Below, in pieces: positions 5,739 through 13,496 of a DNA stretch of 22,142 nucleotides. The first letter of the stretch is position 1, and every line of letters starts with the position of its first letter. The DNA is from Deltaproteobacteria bacterium (GTDB lineage Bacteria; Desulfobacterota; Deferrimicrobia; Deferrimicrobiales; Deferrimicrobiaceae), in the NCBI GenBank assembly GCA_025357175.1, contig JANXPS010000232.1, forward strand, positions 1-22,142, written 5' to 3'. The position numbers and the translations under genes were made by a program. The notes beneath the pieces are model-generated. The model was not told the origin of the DNA, did not search any database, and saw only the letters and a program-made list of their open reading frames with translations.

Positions 5739-8060
5739 TCAGCACGTCTTGAAGGTCGAGATGGCGGAGGAGAGCATCTGGGCGCTTTCGGAGTTGGCCT
5801 GCGAGACGCGGGTGATCTCGCTCACCCCCTGGCTGATCTCGCCGATTCCCATCGCCTGCTCGTTTGAGGCGGAGGCGATGCCGGCGACCAGTTCGCCGAT
5901 GCTCCCCGTGATCGCCACGACTTCCTGGATCGCTTCGTTCGTGGACGCGACGAGCTCTCCGCCGTGGTGCACCTTCAAGACGATGCCGTTGATGAGCTCT
6001 TCGGTGTTCCGGGCCGCTTCGGCGGCGCGGGCCGCCAGGTTTTTCACCTCGGATGCGACGACGGCGAATCCTTCGCCGGCCGCGCCTGCGTGAGCCGCCT
6101 CGACCGCGGCGTTGAGCGCCAGCAGGTTGGTCTGCGTCGCGATCAGGTTGATCGTCTTCACGATTCGCCCGGCCTCCTCGCTCGATTGCGCGATATCGAC
6201 CATCGCGCCGGTCAGCTCGCGCATCGAGGCGTCGGAGCGTTGCACGACGGACAGCGACTGGGTCATCAACCCGTTGGTCCGGCTCGCGTTGTCGGCGTTG
6301 GTCCGGGTCATCGCGGCAACTTCGGTGGCCGAGGCGCTCATCTCTTCGGCTGCCGCCGCGAGTTCCTCGGATCCGGCGGAAAGCGTCGAGATCGCGTCGG
6401 CGATCCTTCCGGTCATATCCCCCAGGTTCTCGGCGGTGTGGTTGAAGCGCGACGCGAGGAGGCCGAACTCGTCTCTCGGGGAATCGTCCATCCGGGCCGT
6501 CAGGTCGCCTTCGCCGAATGCTTCGGCCAGCTCCGAAAGACTGTGGATCTGTTTCGTGATCGACCGGACGAGCATGGTGCCGAGCAGCGTCCCGACGACC
6601 ATGCACACGGCGCCGACCGCCGAAACCAGCACGATGCTCGACTGGACGATGCCGTTGACGGCGAGGACGGTCTTTTCCTGTTCGCCTTGCGCAAGGGTGA
6701 CGCCCCTGCTTCCCTCCTCGCGCTGCTTCTCGACCATTTCCCGGATCTTCACGCTGAGGGCGTTCGCCTTTTCCTCGATCGTCAGCGATTCCTTGAGCTT
6801 TTCGAGGACGCCGCCCTTCGAGAACAGCGTCCCGCGCACCTCGCCGAGCGAAGAGAGGACCCCGGACAGCGATTTCGCCTCGCCCTTGTAGCCGCCCGCG
6901 GACAGCAGTTCCCCCTCCTTGCGCGCCACCTTTTCGGCGGATGAGATCTTCTCCTGGATTTCGGCGGAAAGCCGGTCGAGCTGCTTCGAGTCGCGCACCC
7001 CGAACAGCAGTCCGACGCGCCCCTCGATCGTGGAACCGAGCGCGGTCAGCTGCCCGTTCTGGGCGAGGATTCCGCCGGCCGAATTGGAACCCTTGAGCGA
7101 GGATTCGAACTTCTCGTTCTCGGTCGTCACCTCGGCGGTGTTGACCTCGGTGCGCGCCTCCATGTCGCTCAGCAGATTGGTGACTTTCTGGGTGACCTGC
7201 TTGATGGCGGTATCGAAGCTCTTTTTCGATTCCTCTTCGGCGGCCGCGCCCAGGAGGGCGGTTTTTGTATCGACCAGCCCGCCCTTGTCGAGGACGGCCT
7301 TCCCGATTTCCGGGAGCGATTCTGCCAGGAACTTGCCGGCTCCGGGCGCAGCCGCCTTGACCAGCTCGTTGCCCATGAGGAAGCGATAGGCCGAATTGAA
7401 ATGGTTCTTCGCGACGGGGACGCTCCTGGCCGAGTCGGTCGACGACAGCTCCATCAGGGCGAGCTTCATGTCCTTCAGGAAGTCCTTCATCGCCTGGATG
7501 TTCTTCTGCTGCGAGGTGATCTTGGAAACCGACTCGTTGGAAGAGGCGAGCGATCCGGAGGAACGCGTCTGCACCTTGCGGATCGATTCGTCGAGCACCG
7601 AAAGCCTGGTGGACATTGCGCGCAGATGTTCGTTCATCGACTTGAGCGAGTCGGACGCGGCGACCGATGCCGCGATCCGGTCGCCCGTGGTCTGCTCGAT
7701 CTGTTGGGTCGCTCCGGAAAGCTGCTCGACCTTTTCTTTGCCGGAAGCGCCGCCGCCATTGAGCGCGTCGAGTTCGAGGGAGACGCGGGAGACGTCGGAA
7801 AGCGACTTGCCGGCGTCCTCCCGCGCCTTCGAGAGTTCCGGCCGGGTGGCAGCCACCTGGACGCGGAGAAGGTTCGACGTGTGTTCCTGGAGGGCTCGCT
7901 GGAGATCGATCGTCTTCAGTTGCGCCGGGGTCGATTTCTCGGTCAGCAGGTGGATCTGCTTCCCGACGAACTTCATCCCGATGAGGCTGAAGACACCCAC
8001 TGTCGCGAGACCCGCAAGACCGACGAACGCGCACGCGTACAATTTGGTCCGAACCTTCAT
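5739..8060 (-). CDS. Methyl-accepting chemotaxis protein with a long helical periplasmic sensor
   Basis: This 773-residue receptor has a first membrane helix at about 8-29, a periplasmic region at 30-472, a second helix at 473-497, HAMP at 498-550 (with DEFGLLASRFN) and a signalling coiled coil to the end. The hairpin tip that binds CheA/CheW is TQTNLLALNAAVEAAHAG (residues 642-659), then GFAVVASEVKNLA. It would report ligand state to the chemotaxis kinase. The roughly 440-residue sensor is far longer than the common four-helix or Cache types, looks almost entirely helical, and the whole protein has no tryptophan. It ends at FKTC, with no CheR-docking pentapeptide. The start has GGGGGGAG just upstream. 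It follows the binding-protein gene by 28 bases, so that protein may be its periplasmic ligand carrier. Confidence 0.93.
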   Translation of the reverse strand: MKVRTKLYACAFVGLAGLATVGVFSLIGMKFVGKQIHLLTEKSTPAQLKTIDLQRALQEHTSNLLRVQVAATRPELSKAREDAGKSLSDVSRVSLELDALNGGGASGKEKVEQLSGATQQIEQTTGDRIAASVAASDSLKSMNEHLRAMSTRLSVLDESIRKVQTRSSGSLASSNESVSKITSQQKNIQAMKDFLKDMKLALMELSSTDSARSVPVAKNHFNSAYRFLMGNELVKAAAPGAGKFLAESLPEIGKAVLDKGGLVDTKTALLGAAAEEESKKSFDTAIKQVTQKVTNLLSDMEARTEVNTAEVTTENEKFESSLKGSNSAGGILAQNGQLTALGSTIEGRVGLLFGVRDSKQLDRLSAEIQEKISSAEKVARKEGELLSAGGYKGEAKSLSGVLSSLGEVRGTLFSKGGVLEKLKESLTIEEKANALSVKIREMVEKQREEGSRGVTLAQGEQEKTVLAVNGIVQSSIVLVSAVGAVCMVVGTLLGTMLVRSITKQIHSLSELAEAFGEGDLTARMDDSPRDEFGLLASRFNHTAENLGDMTGRIADAISTLSAGSEELAAAAEEMSASATEVAAMTRTNADNASRTNGLMTQSLSVVQRSDASMRELTGAMVDIAQSSEEAGRIVKTINLIATQTNLLALNAAVEAAHAGAAGEGFAVVASEVKNLAARAAEAARNTEELINGIVLKVHHGGELVASTNEAIQEVVAITGSIGELVAGIASASNEQAMGIGEISQGVSEITRVSQANSESAQMLSSAISTFKTC

Positions 8061-8088
8061 GACGCTCCCCCCACCCCTTCGGAACGGA

Positions 8089-8859
8089 CTATTTCTTCGC
8101 CGTTGACGTGTAGTAGTCGACGACTTTCTTGATGTTTCCGGCCGGCTCGCCCTTGCTCACCAACGACAGCTGGAAGGAGATCTCCGGCGCCTCGACGGTC
8201 TTGACCGAACCCTTTTTCGCCGAGGATGCGAGAAGCGTATCCGCGACGACGGCGAGCCCTTCAGGGTTGATGTCGAGGTATTCGACCTGCTTGGCGGGCG
8301 TTTCGGAATCGATCGTGCCCGCCGCGAAATCGGCTCCGGACATGATCTGTTTCTGGATGATCTTCCGGGTGGCGGTGCCGATGGGCGCTGCGATGATCAC
8401 GACCGCCTTGTCCTGGCCACCCGCTTCCTTCCAGTTGGCGATCTTGCCGGTCAGGAGCCCCTTGAGCTGCTCCGAGGAAAGCTTGGCGACCGGGTTCTCC
8501 TTGTTGACGATGACGACGAGCTTCGATTTCCCGACCACGAACTCCTTGAGGTTGTCGGGGACCACGACCGCGGTCGAAACCGCTTTCATGTTGGCGATCG
8601 CGTCCGGAAGCGCCTCGGCGGCCATCGCCAGGTCGCACTTGCCGTTTATGAGGTCCTCGAGTCCGGCGCCGGTGGTGCTTCCGACGATGTCCAGTTTGAC
8701 GCCCGCGCTTTTCGCAAGCCCCTCTTTTCCGGGATCGATCACGCTTTTCTGGGTGGTGGTGGCCCCGTGGAGCGACACAGTGTCGCCGCACCATCCGGCG
8801 ACGGGCGCCGAAAGCATCAGGATCGACAGCAAGGACAGCGACAATGAGGTTTTCTTCAT
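8089..8859 (-). CDS. PstS-like periplasmic substrate-binding protein
   Basis: This 256-residue exported protein has a signal peptide (cleavage near residues 21-25; W before C24 argues against lipidation) and a PstS-like binding fold (PF12849 type). Visible parts are SLHGATTTQ at 29-37, VGSTTGAGLEDLINGKCDLAMA at 59-80, the hinge strand KLVVIVNKENPV, and LLTGKIANWKEAGG. In true PstS the R-S-D-G-S-G-T loop binds phosphate; here the matching site reads AAPIGTATR (157-165), so the ligand may not be phosphate. No ABC permease genes are adjacent. The chemoreceptor follows 28 bases downstream, which suggests a sensing rather than an uptake role. The start ATG directly follows an AGGAGG-type site. Confidence 0.85.
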   Translation of the reverse strand: MKKTSLSLSLLSILMLSAPVAGWCGDTVSLHGATTTQKSVIDPGKEGLAKSAGVKLDIVGSTTGAGLEDLINGKCDLAMAAEALPDAIANMKAVSTAVVVPDNLKEFVVGKSKLVVIVNKENPVAKLSSEQLKGLLTGKIANWKEAGGQDKAVVIIAAPIGTATRKIIQKQIMSGADFAAGTIDSETPAKQVEYLDINPEGLAVVADTLLASSAKKGSVKTVEAPEISFQLSLVSKGEPAGNIKKVVDYYTSTAKK

Positions 8860-8876
8860 GTTTCCTCCAAGGAAAC
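8860..8876 (-). promoter_or_regulatory. Hairpin covering the ribosome site of the binding-protein gene
   Basis: On the minus strand GTTTCCT-TGG-AGGAAAC is a perfect 7-base inverted repeat with a 3-base loop, ending exactly at the ATG. The Shine-Dalgarno GGAGGA lies in its loop and 3' arm. If formed in the mRNA it would block initiation. Chance is possible, since the repeat is short. Confidence 0.4.
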
Positions 8877-9041
8877 GAATGAGATGCCCCGTTTCGGCGG
8901 GGGTGGTTCTGACTTATCGTCATGAAAAGATGAAAACTTTAAGGGGAGCGCACGGTTGACGGAGAAAGTGGAACGAAATGCTTCTGAACAGTTATACTCC
9001 CACCATACCGCATGGAACGGGTTACGTCAGGAGATGGAGAG

Positions 9042-9503
9042 ATGATCCTGGACACGCTCGCGAACGGCTGGCGCTACGCCGGGCTGAACGAGGGATTCGA
9101 TAAGGCGTTCGGGTTTCTGGCATCGGCCGGCCCGGGCAACCTTCCAGCCGGAAGGCACGAAATCGACGGCGAACGGGTGTTCGCCCTCCTGTCCGACGGG
9201 CCCGGGCGGAAACGGGCGGACGGGTTGCTCGAGACCCACTCGAGATACGTCGACATCCAGTATGTGGTCGGCGGGACCGACGAGATGGGATGGAAAGCCG
9301 CGGCGGCGTGCAATCGTCCATCGGCGCCCTATGACCCGGAAAAGGACATCGCGTTTTTCGAGGACGAACCCGATGCCTGGATCGCCGTGCCCGCGGGCTG
9401 TTTCGCAATATTTTTCCCGGAGGATGCCCACCTGCCGCTCGTGTCGGAAGGCGTCGTCCGGAAGGTTGTCGTGAAAGTCGCAGTTCCCGCACAGGAGGCG
9501 TAA
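9042..9503 (+). CDS. YhcH/YjgK/YiaL family protein (DUF386)
   Basis: This 153-residue protein is cupin-like and matches the YhcH/YjgK/EbgC family: MILDTL at the start, LPAGRHEIDGERVFAL, then THSRYVDIQYVVGGTDEMGW, and PAGCFAIFFPEDAHLP with the metal-binding-type His near the end. Relatives occur in sugar and sialic-acid operons and may be anomerases or sugar-binding proteins; no sugar genes are adjacent here. ATG 9042 is preferred over 9012 because the family starts with MILDTL and AGGAG lies eight bases upstream. The next gene begins three bases after its stop, so the two are probably co-translated. It is divergent from the binding-protein gene. Confidence 0.9.
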   Translation: MILDTLANGWRYAGLNEGFDKAFGFLASAGPGNLPAGRHEIDGERVFALLSDGPGRKRADGLLETHSRYVDIQYVVGGTDEMGWKAAAACNRPSAPYDPEKDIAFFEDEPDAWIAVPAGCFAIFFPEDAHLPLVSEGVVRKVVVKVAVPAQEA

Positions 9504-9506
9504 TCG

Positions 9507-10253
9507 ATGGGTCGCCGAATCATCGCGGTCGTGATTCCGTTGCTGTACCTCGTTTATTCCGGGTGCGCGTTCGCCGAGGAAAACGAATTCAATTTCGTGT
9601 TCCAGTGCGACGCGAAAAAAAACGCGATCTGCATGACGAAAGAGTACCCCACCGGGCAAAAAATGTTCCTGCTGGGGTCCAAATCGAATGTCTGCGCTTC
9701 GGAAACGCACGGAACGTTCAAGTTCCAGCACGGGGCGACCGATAAAACCATCAGCAGGATCGATGTCAGCCGATGCCCCAACAAGAGCAGCTACTTCCTG
9801 GCGTACGGCGGCAGGTCGGTGTCGAATTTCCGGAGATATGCCCCCGCAACGATCACGAACCCTGCGGTCGTGAACAAGGTCGACGCCGCGATCAAGGTGC
9901 TGAAGTTCTATTCGACCGCCAACGAATATTTCGGAAACACGCTTTCCGACAGGCCGATCTGCTTTTTCCCGATTCCCGGAAACGACAACCTGATCATCGC
10001 CCAGTACTTCACGAGAAAGCCCAGGGGCGGGATCGAAAAATACGGGCCCGTCTACATGTATGTCAACGGGGATATCCGGGAGATCGCGAGTGAGGCGTCG
10101 CTCGGCTACCTTTTCATGATGGATGGCCGCTGCTACATGACCTTCCGGGCCGGGTGCTGGCAAGGCTGCGAGATCCTGGCGGAAGTGCTGGTCGAAATAT
10201 CCGCCGACCAGGGTTTCCGGAAGATCCTGATCGACGGCTTTTTCGGCATGTGA
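9507..10253 (+). CDS. Unknown exported Cys-rich protein
   Basis: I do not recognise this 248-residue protein. It begins with a signal peptide (MGRRIIAVVIPLLYLVYSG), with either cleavage after CAFA or lipidation at C20; the residue three before C20 is Tyr, which disfavours a lipobox. The mature part holds eight cysteines, including SNVCASE, SRCPN, PICFF, GRCYMTF and AGCWQGCEI, suggesting disulfides in the periplasm. It appears mostly beta-strand with no clear repeats. The start lies three bases after the YhcH-family stop, so they share an mRNA. It is somewhat less GC-rich than nearby genes. Its 3' end converges on the CoA-disulfide reductase gene with 15 bases between. Confidence 0.8.
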   Translation: MGRRIIAVVIPLLYLVYSGCAFAEENEFNFVFQCDAKKNAICMTKEYPTGQKMFLLGSKSNVCASETHGTFKFQHGATDKTISRIDVSRCPNKSSYFLAYGGRSVSNFRRYAPATITNPAVVNKVDAAIKVLKFYSTANEYFGNTLSDRPICFFPIPGNDNLIIAQYFTRKPRGGIEKYGPVYMYVNGDIREIASEASLGYLFMMDGRCYMTFRAGCWQGCEILAEVLVEISADQGFRKILIDGFFGM

Positions 10254-10268
10254 AAAGCGGTCGGCGCC

Positions 10269-11930
10269 TCAACGGTTTTTCCGTAGCCCCGTCCCGAAGA
10301 GTTTCCATGTCGTGATCCCCCCGCTCAGGTTGCGCACCTTGAAGCCGTGCGCCTTGAGGATTCGCTCGGCCAGGTAGCCGCGGATGCCGACCGCGCAATA
10401 GGCCACGATTTCGCGGTCTCTCGGCAATTCGGCAAACCGTTCCCGCACCGTTCCAAGCGGCATGAGAGTCGCTCCGGGAATCGCGCCTGCCGCGAACTCG
10501 GCCGGTTCGCGCACGTCGAGCAGCAGGGCGTCCGGAGGCAGGGCGTCGGCGTGGGCGAGGTCGCTTTTCCCGGACAGGACGTTGGCCGCCACGAAGCCGG
10601 CGAAGTTGACCGGGTCCTTGGCCGATCCGTAGGGCGGCGCGTAGGCGAGTTCCAGCGCCTGCAGGTCGTACACGGTCAGTCCGGCCTGCATGGCCGTGGC
10701 CAGCACGTCGATCCGCTTGTCCACCCCGCCGCGTCCGGTGATCTGCGCCCCCAGGATGCCCCCCTCCCGTGAAAAGAGCAGCTTCAGGTGCATCATCTCC
10801 GCGCCGGGATAGTAGGTGGCGTGCGAGAAGGGGTTCAGGTAGATCTTTTCGTGCGGGGTGCCGGCGGCCATGAGCGCCTTTTCCGACGCGCCCGTGGCGG
10901 CGGCCGTCAGGCCGAACAGCTTCACCACCGAGGTGCCGTATGTGGTGCGGTATGTCCCGGCGCCTCCGAGCGCGTTGTCCGCCGCGATTCGCCCTTGCCG
11001 GTTGGCGGGCCCCGCGAGCGGAATCTGGGCGGGCCGGCCCAGCGAATCGGAAACCTGGATCGCGTCGCCGACCGCGTAGATGCCGGGCCGGCTGGTCTGC
11101 AGCTTTTCATCGACGAGGATTCCGCCGTGCGCGCCGACCGCGAGTCCGGCCGATTTCGCGAGTTCCGAATTGGGACGGACGCCGATCGCGAGCACGACCA
11201 GTTCCGTCGTGAACGAGCGCCCGTCGGCCAGTTCGACCGTCAGTTCGGTCGTGCCCGAATCGTCGGGGACGCCGGTGCGGCGGAGCGCGGCGACCGCAGC
11301 GCCGAGCAGCAGCCGCACTCCGTGTTTCTCCATTTCGACCGCCAGCGGCGATGCCATCTCGGGATCGAGCGGCGGAAGCAGCTGCGGCGACATCTCGACG
11401 ATCGTGACCTCGACGTCGCGGTCGCGCAGACATTCGGCCAGCTCGAGCCCGATGAAGCCGCCCCCGACCACGACGGCGCGGCGGATGCCCGCATCGACGC
11501 GCGCCTTGATCCGGTCCATGTCGTCGAGCGTCCACAGCATCGCGACCGCGGGATCCCCGATTCCCGGAATGTCGGGAACGACCGGGCTTGCTCCGGGGGA
11601 GAGAATCAGCCTGTCGAACGATTCGGCGTACCGGATGCCCTTCGCGTGATCCAGCACCGTGATCGTTTTCGCATCGGGGTCGATGGCGACGGCCTCGTGC
11701 CGCACCCTGACCTCGATCCCGGTGCGTGCCTTGAAACGGGCGGGCGTCATGATGAGAAGGGAGTCGCGGTTCGGGATCGCCTCGCCGATATGGTAAGGGA
11801 GCCCGCAGTTGGCGAACGAGATATGCTCTCCACGTTCGAAGAGAATGATCTCGGCGGATTCGTCGACCCGCCGCGCTCGAGCCGCCGCGCTCGCGCCCCC
11901 GGCCACGCCACCGATTATGAGCAGCTTCAA
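10269..11930 (-). CDS. CoA-disulfide reductase with C-terminal rhodanese domain
   Basis: This 553-residue flavoprotein has an FAD-binding GGVAGG at 7-12, the catalytic SFANCGLP with C42, a second nucleotide-binding VVVGGGFIGLELAE, a YAVGDA FAD motif, a dimerisation domain, and a rhodanese domain whose active loop is C512-AVGIR. The family (CoADR-RHD) uses NAD(P)H to reduce CoA disulfide, CoA persulfide or polysulfide; the rhodanese part handles sulfane sulfur. I take TTG 11930 as the start: it gives MKLLIIGG, the family start, and GGAGGT lies about seven bases upstream, whereas an ATG at 11969 adds 13 unrelated residues. It is divergent from the YkgJ-like gene across 138 bases containing a palindrome. 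Confidence 0.93.
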   Translation of the reverse strand: MKLLIIGGVAGGASAAARARRVDESAEIILFERGEHISFANCGLPYHIGEAIPNRDSLLIMTPARFKARTGIEVRVRHEAVAIDPDAKTITVLDHAKGIRYAESFDRLILSPGASPVVPDIPGIGDPAVAMLWTLDDMDRIKARVDAGIRRAVVVGGGFIGLELAECLRDRDVEVTIVEMSPQLLPPLDPEMASPLAVEMEKHGVRLLLGAAVAALRRTGVPDDSGTTELTVELADGRSFTTELVVLAIGVRPNSELAKSAGLAVGAHGGILVDEKLQTSRPGIYAVGDAIQVSDSLGRPAQIPLAGPANRQGRIAADNALGGAGTYRTTYGTSVVKLFGLTAAATGASEKALMAAGTPHEKIYLNPFSHATYYPGAEMMHLKLLFSREGGILGAQITGRGGVDKRIDVLATAMQAGLTVYDLQALELAYAPPYGSAKDPVNFAGFVAANVLSGKSDLAHADALPPDALLLDVREPAEFAAGAIPGATLMPLGTVRERFAELPRDREIVAYCAVGIRGYLAERILKAHGFKVRNLSGGITTWKLFGTGLRKNR

Positions 11931-11960
11931 GATCGCACCTCCGGGATTTTGTTGCCGGCA

Positions 11961-11976
11961 TTGCGGCATGCTGCAA
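11961..11976. promoter_or_regulatory. Candidate operator palindrome between divergent redox genes
   Basis: The 16 bases TTGCGGCATGCTGCAA form an imperfect palindrome in which 14 of 16 positions are symmetric. It lies between the CoA-disulfide reductase start and the YkgJ-like gene, where a shared repressor or activator could bind. More TTGC copies surround it. No regulator gene is adjacent, so this is inference from symmetry alone. Confidence 0.35.
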
Positions 11977-12068
11977 CCTGTCGTTGCATTTTGGGAACGA
12001 TGGTCGCCAATATGGACATAGACTCACACGTTTCGTGCCAAACTGGAACCTGGAACGCGAGGATTGCC

Positions 12069-12437
12069 ATGGAAACGAATGCCGAGTACCGGGACGAGGG
12101 ACGATGCGCGGCCTGCGGCGGCCGATGCTGCATCATCTATTTTCCCGCCCGGTGCGTCGTCACCCCGATGGAGAAGAGCTGGTGGTACGGGGAGTACTCG
12201 GATTTCTTCCATTGGGACCGGGCCAACTACGGCGTCGAACCGCTCTTCGACCCGGCGGCCGCGAACGCCCCCGAGACGCCCGAACCGGTTCGCGAGGCGC
12301 TCCGCAAGCGGGGAATCGACCCCGACGCGTGCGAATACAAGGGCTCCTCGGGATGCATCATCGCATGGGAAAATCGTCCGAACCAGTGCAAGGCCCATCG
12401 CTGCTACGAATGGGAATTGACCGACGCGATCGTATGA
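12069..12437 (+). CDS. YkgJ-like Cys-cluster protein
   Basis: This 122-residue cytoplasmic protein has nine cysteines in a pattern like the YkgJ family (PF03692, called Fe-S or zinc proteins): C13-x2-C16-GGR-C20-C21, C29, C88, G-C96, and NRPNQC107-x4-C112. The RPxxC motif near the end is the best family mark. A metal or iron-sulfur site is likely; the role is unproven. Start ATG 12069 has GAGGA five bases upstream and sits close to the first Cys motif; an in-frame ATG at 12012 has a poorer ribosome site. It is first in a plus-strand run with the EamA gene 25 bases downstream. Confidence 0.75.
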   Translation: METNAEYRDEGRCAACGGRCCIIYFPARCVVTPMEKSWWYGEYSDFFHWDRANYGVEPLFDPAAANAPETPEPVREALRKRGIDPDACEYKGSSGCIIAWENRPNQCKAHRCYEWELTDAIV

Positions 12438-12462
12438 GCGGCCGGTCCATCCGTTCCGGCGA

Positions 12463-13359
12463 ATGACCCGGCTTTCACGGAACCGGGCGCGGTTGGCGCT
12501 GGTGGGCACCGCGGTCGCCTTCGGCATCATGGCGGTGCTGTCGCGCAAGCTGTCCCGGGGGGAAGGGGGCTTCACCGCCGGCCAGCTCTCGGTGATCCGT
12601 TTCGTCATCGGGGTGCTGATCTCCCTCGCCGCGTTCCGGATCCGCCCGTCGCTTTACTTCCCGCACAACCGGAAACTCCTGCTGCTTCGCGGCCTCTCGG
12701 GCGGCGTGGTGGTCATCCTCTACTTCTTCGCCCTGTCGCGGATTCCCGCGGCGACCGCCGGGATGATCTACAACCTTTACCCTGTTTTCGCGACCGTCGT
12801 TGCGGTGTTCGCGCTTGGCGAGCGGCCGACGATCCACCTGCTGTTCGGGCTGCTGCTGGCGACGGCCGGCGTGTGGCTGATGCTCGGGCAGGGCGGTATG
12901 CCGAAAGGGATCGGCGTCGGGGAACTCGCCGCCTTCGCCTCGGCCGTGTTCGCGGCCATCAGCGCAAATATCATCCGCGGGATGCGGGGGACCGACAACG
13001 CGCCCACGATCTTTTTCTGGTTCTGTCTTGCGGGACTGCCTGTGGTCGCCCCGTTCGCGCTCGATCGCTGGCCCGTCGACCCGGCGGCCTGGGCGCTGGC
13101 GGCCTGCATGGGGTTATCCGCTTTCGTCGCCCAGTTGCTGATGACCGAGGCTTACGGCACCCTCAACGTTTCCGAAGCCGCGGTCTGGCTCCAGCTCAGC
13201 CCGATCGTCCTCCTGCTGATGGCCGTCCCGATGCTCGGCGAGAAAATCCCCCTGCTTTCCGGGGTTGGCGTGCTACTGGGTGTCGCGGGCGTGGCCTACG
13301 GCACCGCGCTCGGCTCGCGCCGTCCCCGGATCCCGCCGGTCGAGGGGGGACCGCCATGA
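12463..13359 (+). CDS. EamA/DMT family membrane transporter
   Basis: This 298-residue protein has ten hydrophobic segments arranged as two EamA repeats (about 13-142 and 153-286). The motifs are family-like: LSVIRFVIGVLISL and PAATAGMIYNLYPVFATVVAVFALGERP in repeat 1, and TLNVSEAAVWLQLSPIVLLLMAVPMLGEKIP in repeat 2. Such transporters usually export amino acids or related metabolites; the substrate cannot be read from sequence. The ATG lacks a strong Shine-Dalgarno. Its TGA overlaps the ATG of the pcm remnant (ATGA), the usual mark of a coupled operon. Confidence 0.92.
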   Translation: MTRLSRNRARLALVGTAVAFGIMAVLSRKLSRGEGGFTAGQLSVIRFVIGVLISLAAFRIRPSLYFPHNRKLLLLRGLSGGVVVILYFFALSRIPAATAGMIYNLYPVFATVVAVFALGERPTIHLLFGLLLATAGVWLMLGQGGMPKGIGVGELAAFASAVFAAISANIIRGMRGTDNAPTIFFWFCLAGLPVVAPFALDRWPVDPAAWALAACMGLSAFVAQLLMTEAYGTLNVSEAAVWLQLSPIVLLLMAVPMLGEKIPLLSGVGVLLGVAGVAYGTALGSRRPRIPPVEGGPP

Positions 13360-13421
13360 CCCGGGGATTCGATTTCGACCGGATGCGGGCGGACATGGTC
13401 GAGCGGCAGCTTCGTCCCCGC
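13356..13421 (+). pseudogene. pcm: N-terminal remnant of protein-L-isoaspartate O-methyltransferase
   Basis: The 22 codons from ATG 13356 read FDFDRMRADMVERQLRPR after a short lead, matching the first helix of Pcm, which repairs isoaspartyl damage in proteins. The remaining ~190 residues are missing. The frame then passes through about 75 unrelated bases into the FAD oxidoreductase in the same frame. The ATG overlaps the EamA stop, as an intact gene in an operon would. A deletion that removed most of pcm is the simplest reading. The match is short, so the name is tentative. Confidence 0.6.
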
Positions 13422-13496
13422 TTGAACCGTCCGCCGCACTCCCCTCGTCTAAACAGCGAAAACCGATCGATTCGCGCACGGTGCGGGAGGGACGTC

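Noticed and set aside
5731..8034. Long second frame on the minus strand under the chemoreceptor
   Set aside because: Its Arg/Gly-rich translation is typical of a shadow in GC-rich DNA; the receptor frame has all domain motifs.
8922..8936. Two ATGAAAA repeats upstream of the binding-protein gene as a PhoB box
   Set aside because: They repeat every 8 bases, not the 11 expected for a Pho box, and lack the CTGTCAT core.
8968..8984. Possible sigma54 site TGGAACGAAATGC
   Set aside because: The GG and GC elements are 10 bases apart rather than 12, and the core has mismatches.
8956..8998. TTGACG and TATACT as a promoter for the YhcH-family gene
   Set aside because: The spacing is 31 bases, far from 16-18; TATACT alone is too weak a signal.
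10788..12068. Plus-strand frame extending the YkgJ-like protein far upstream
   Set aside because: It is antisense to the CoA-disulfide reductase and low in complexity; the supported start is ATG 12069.
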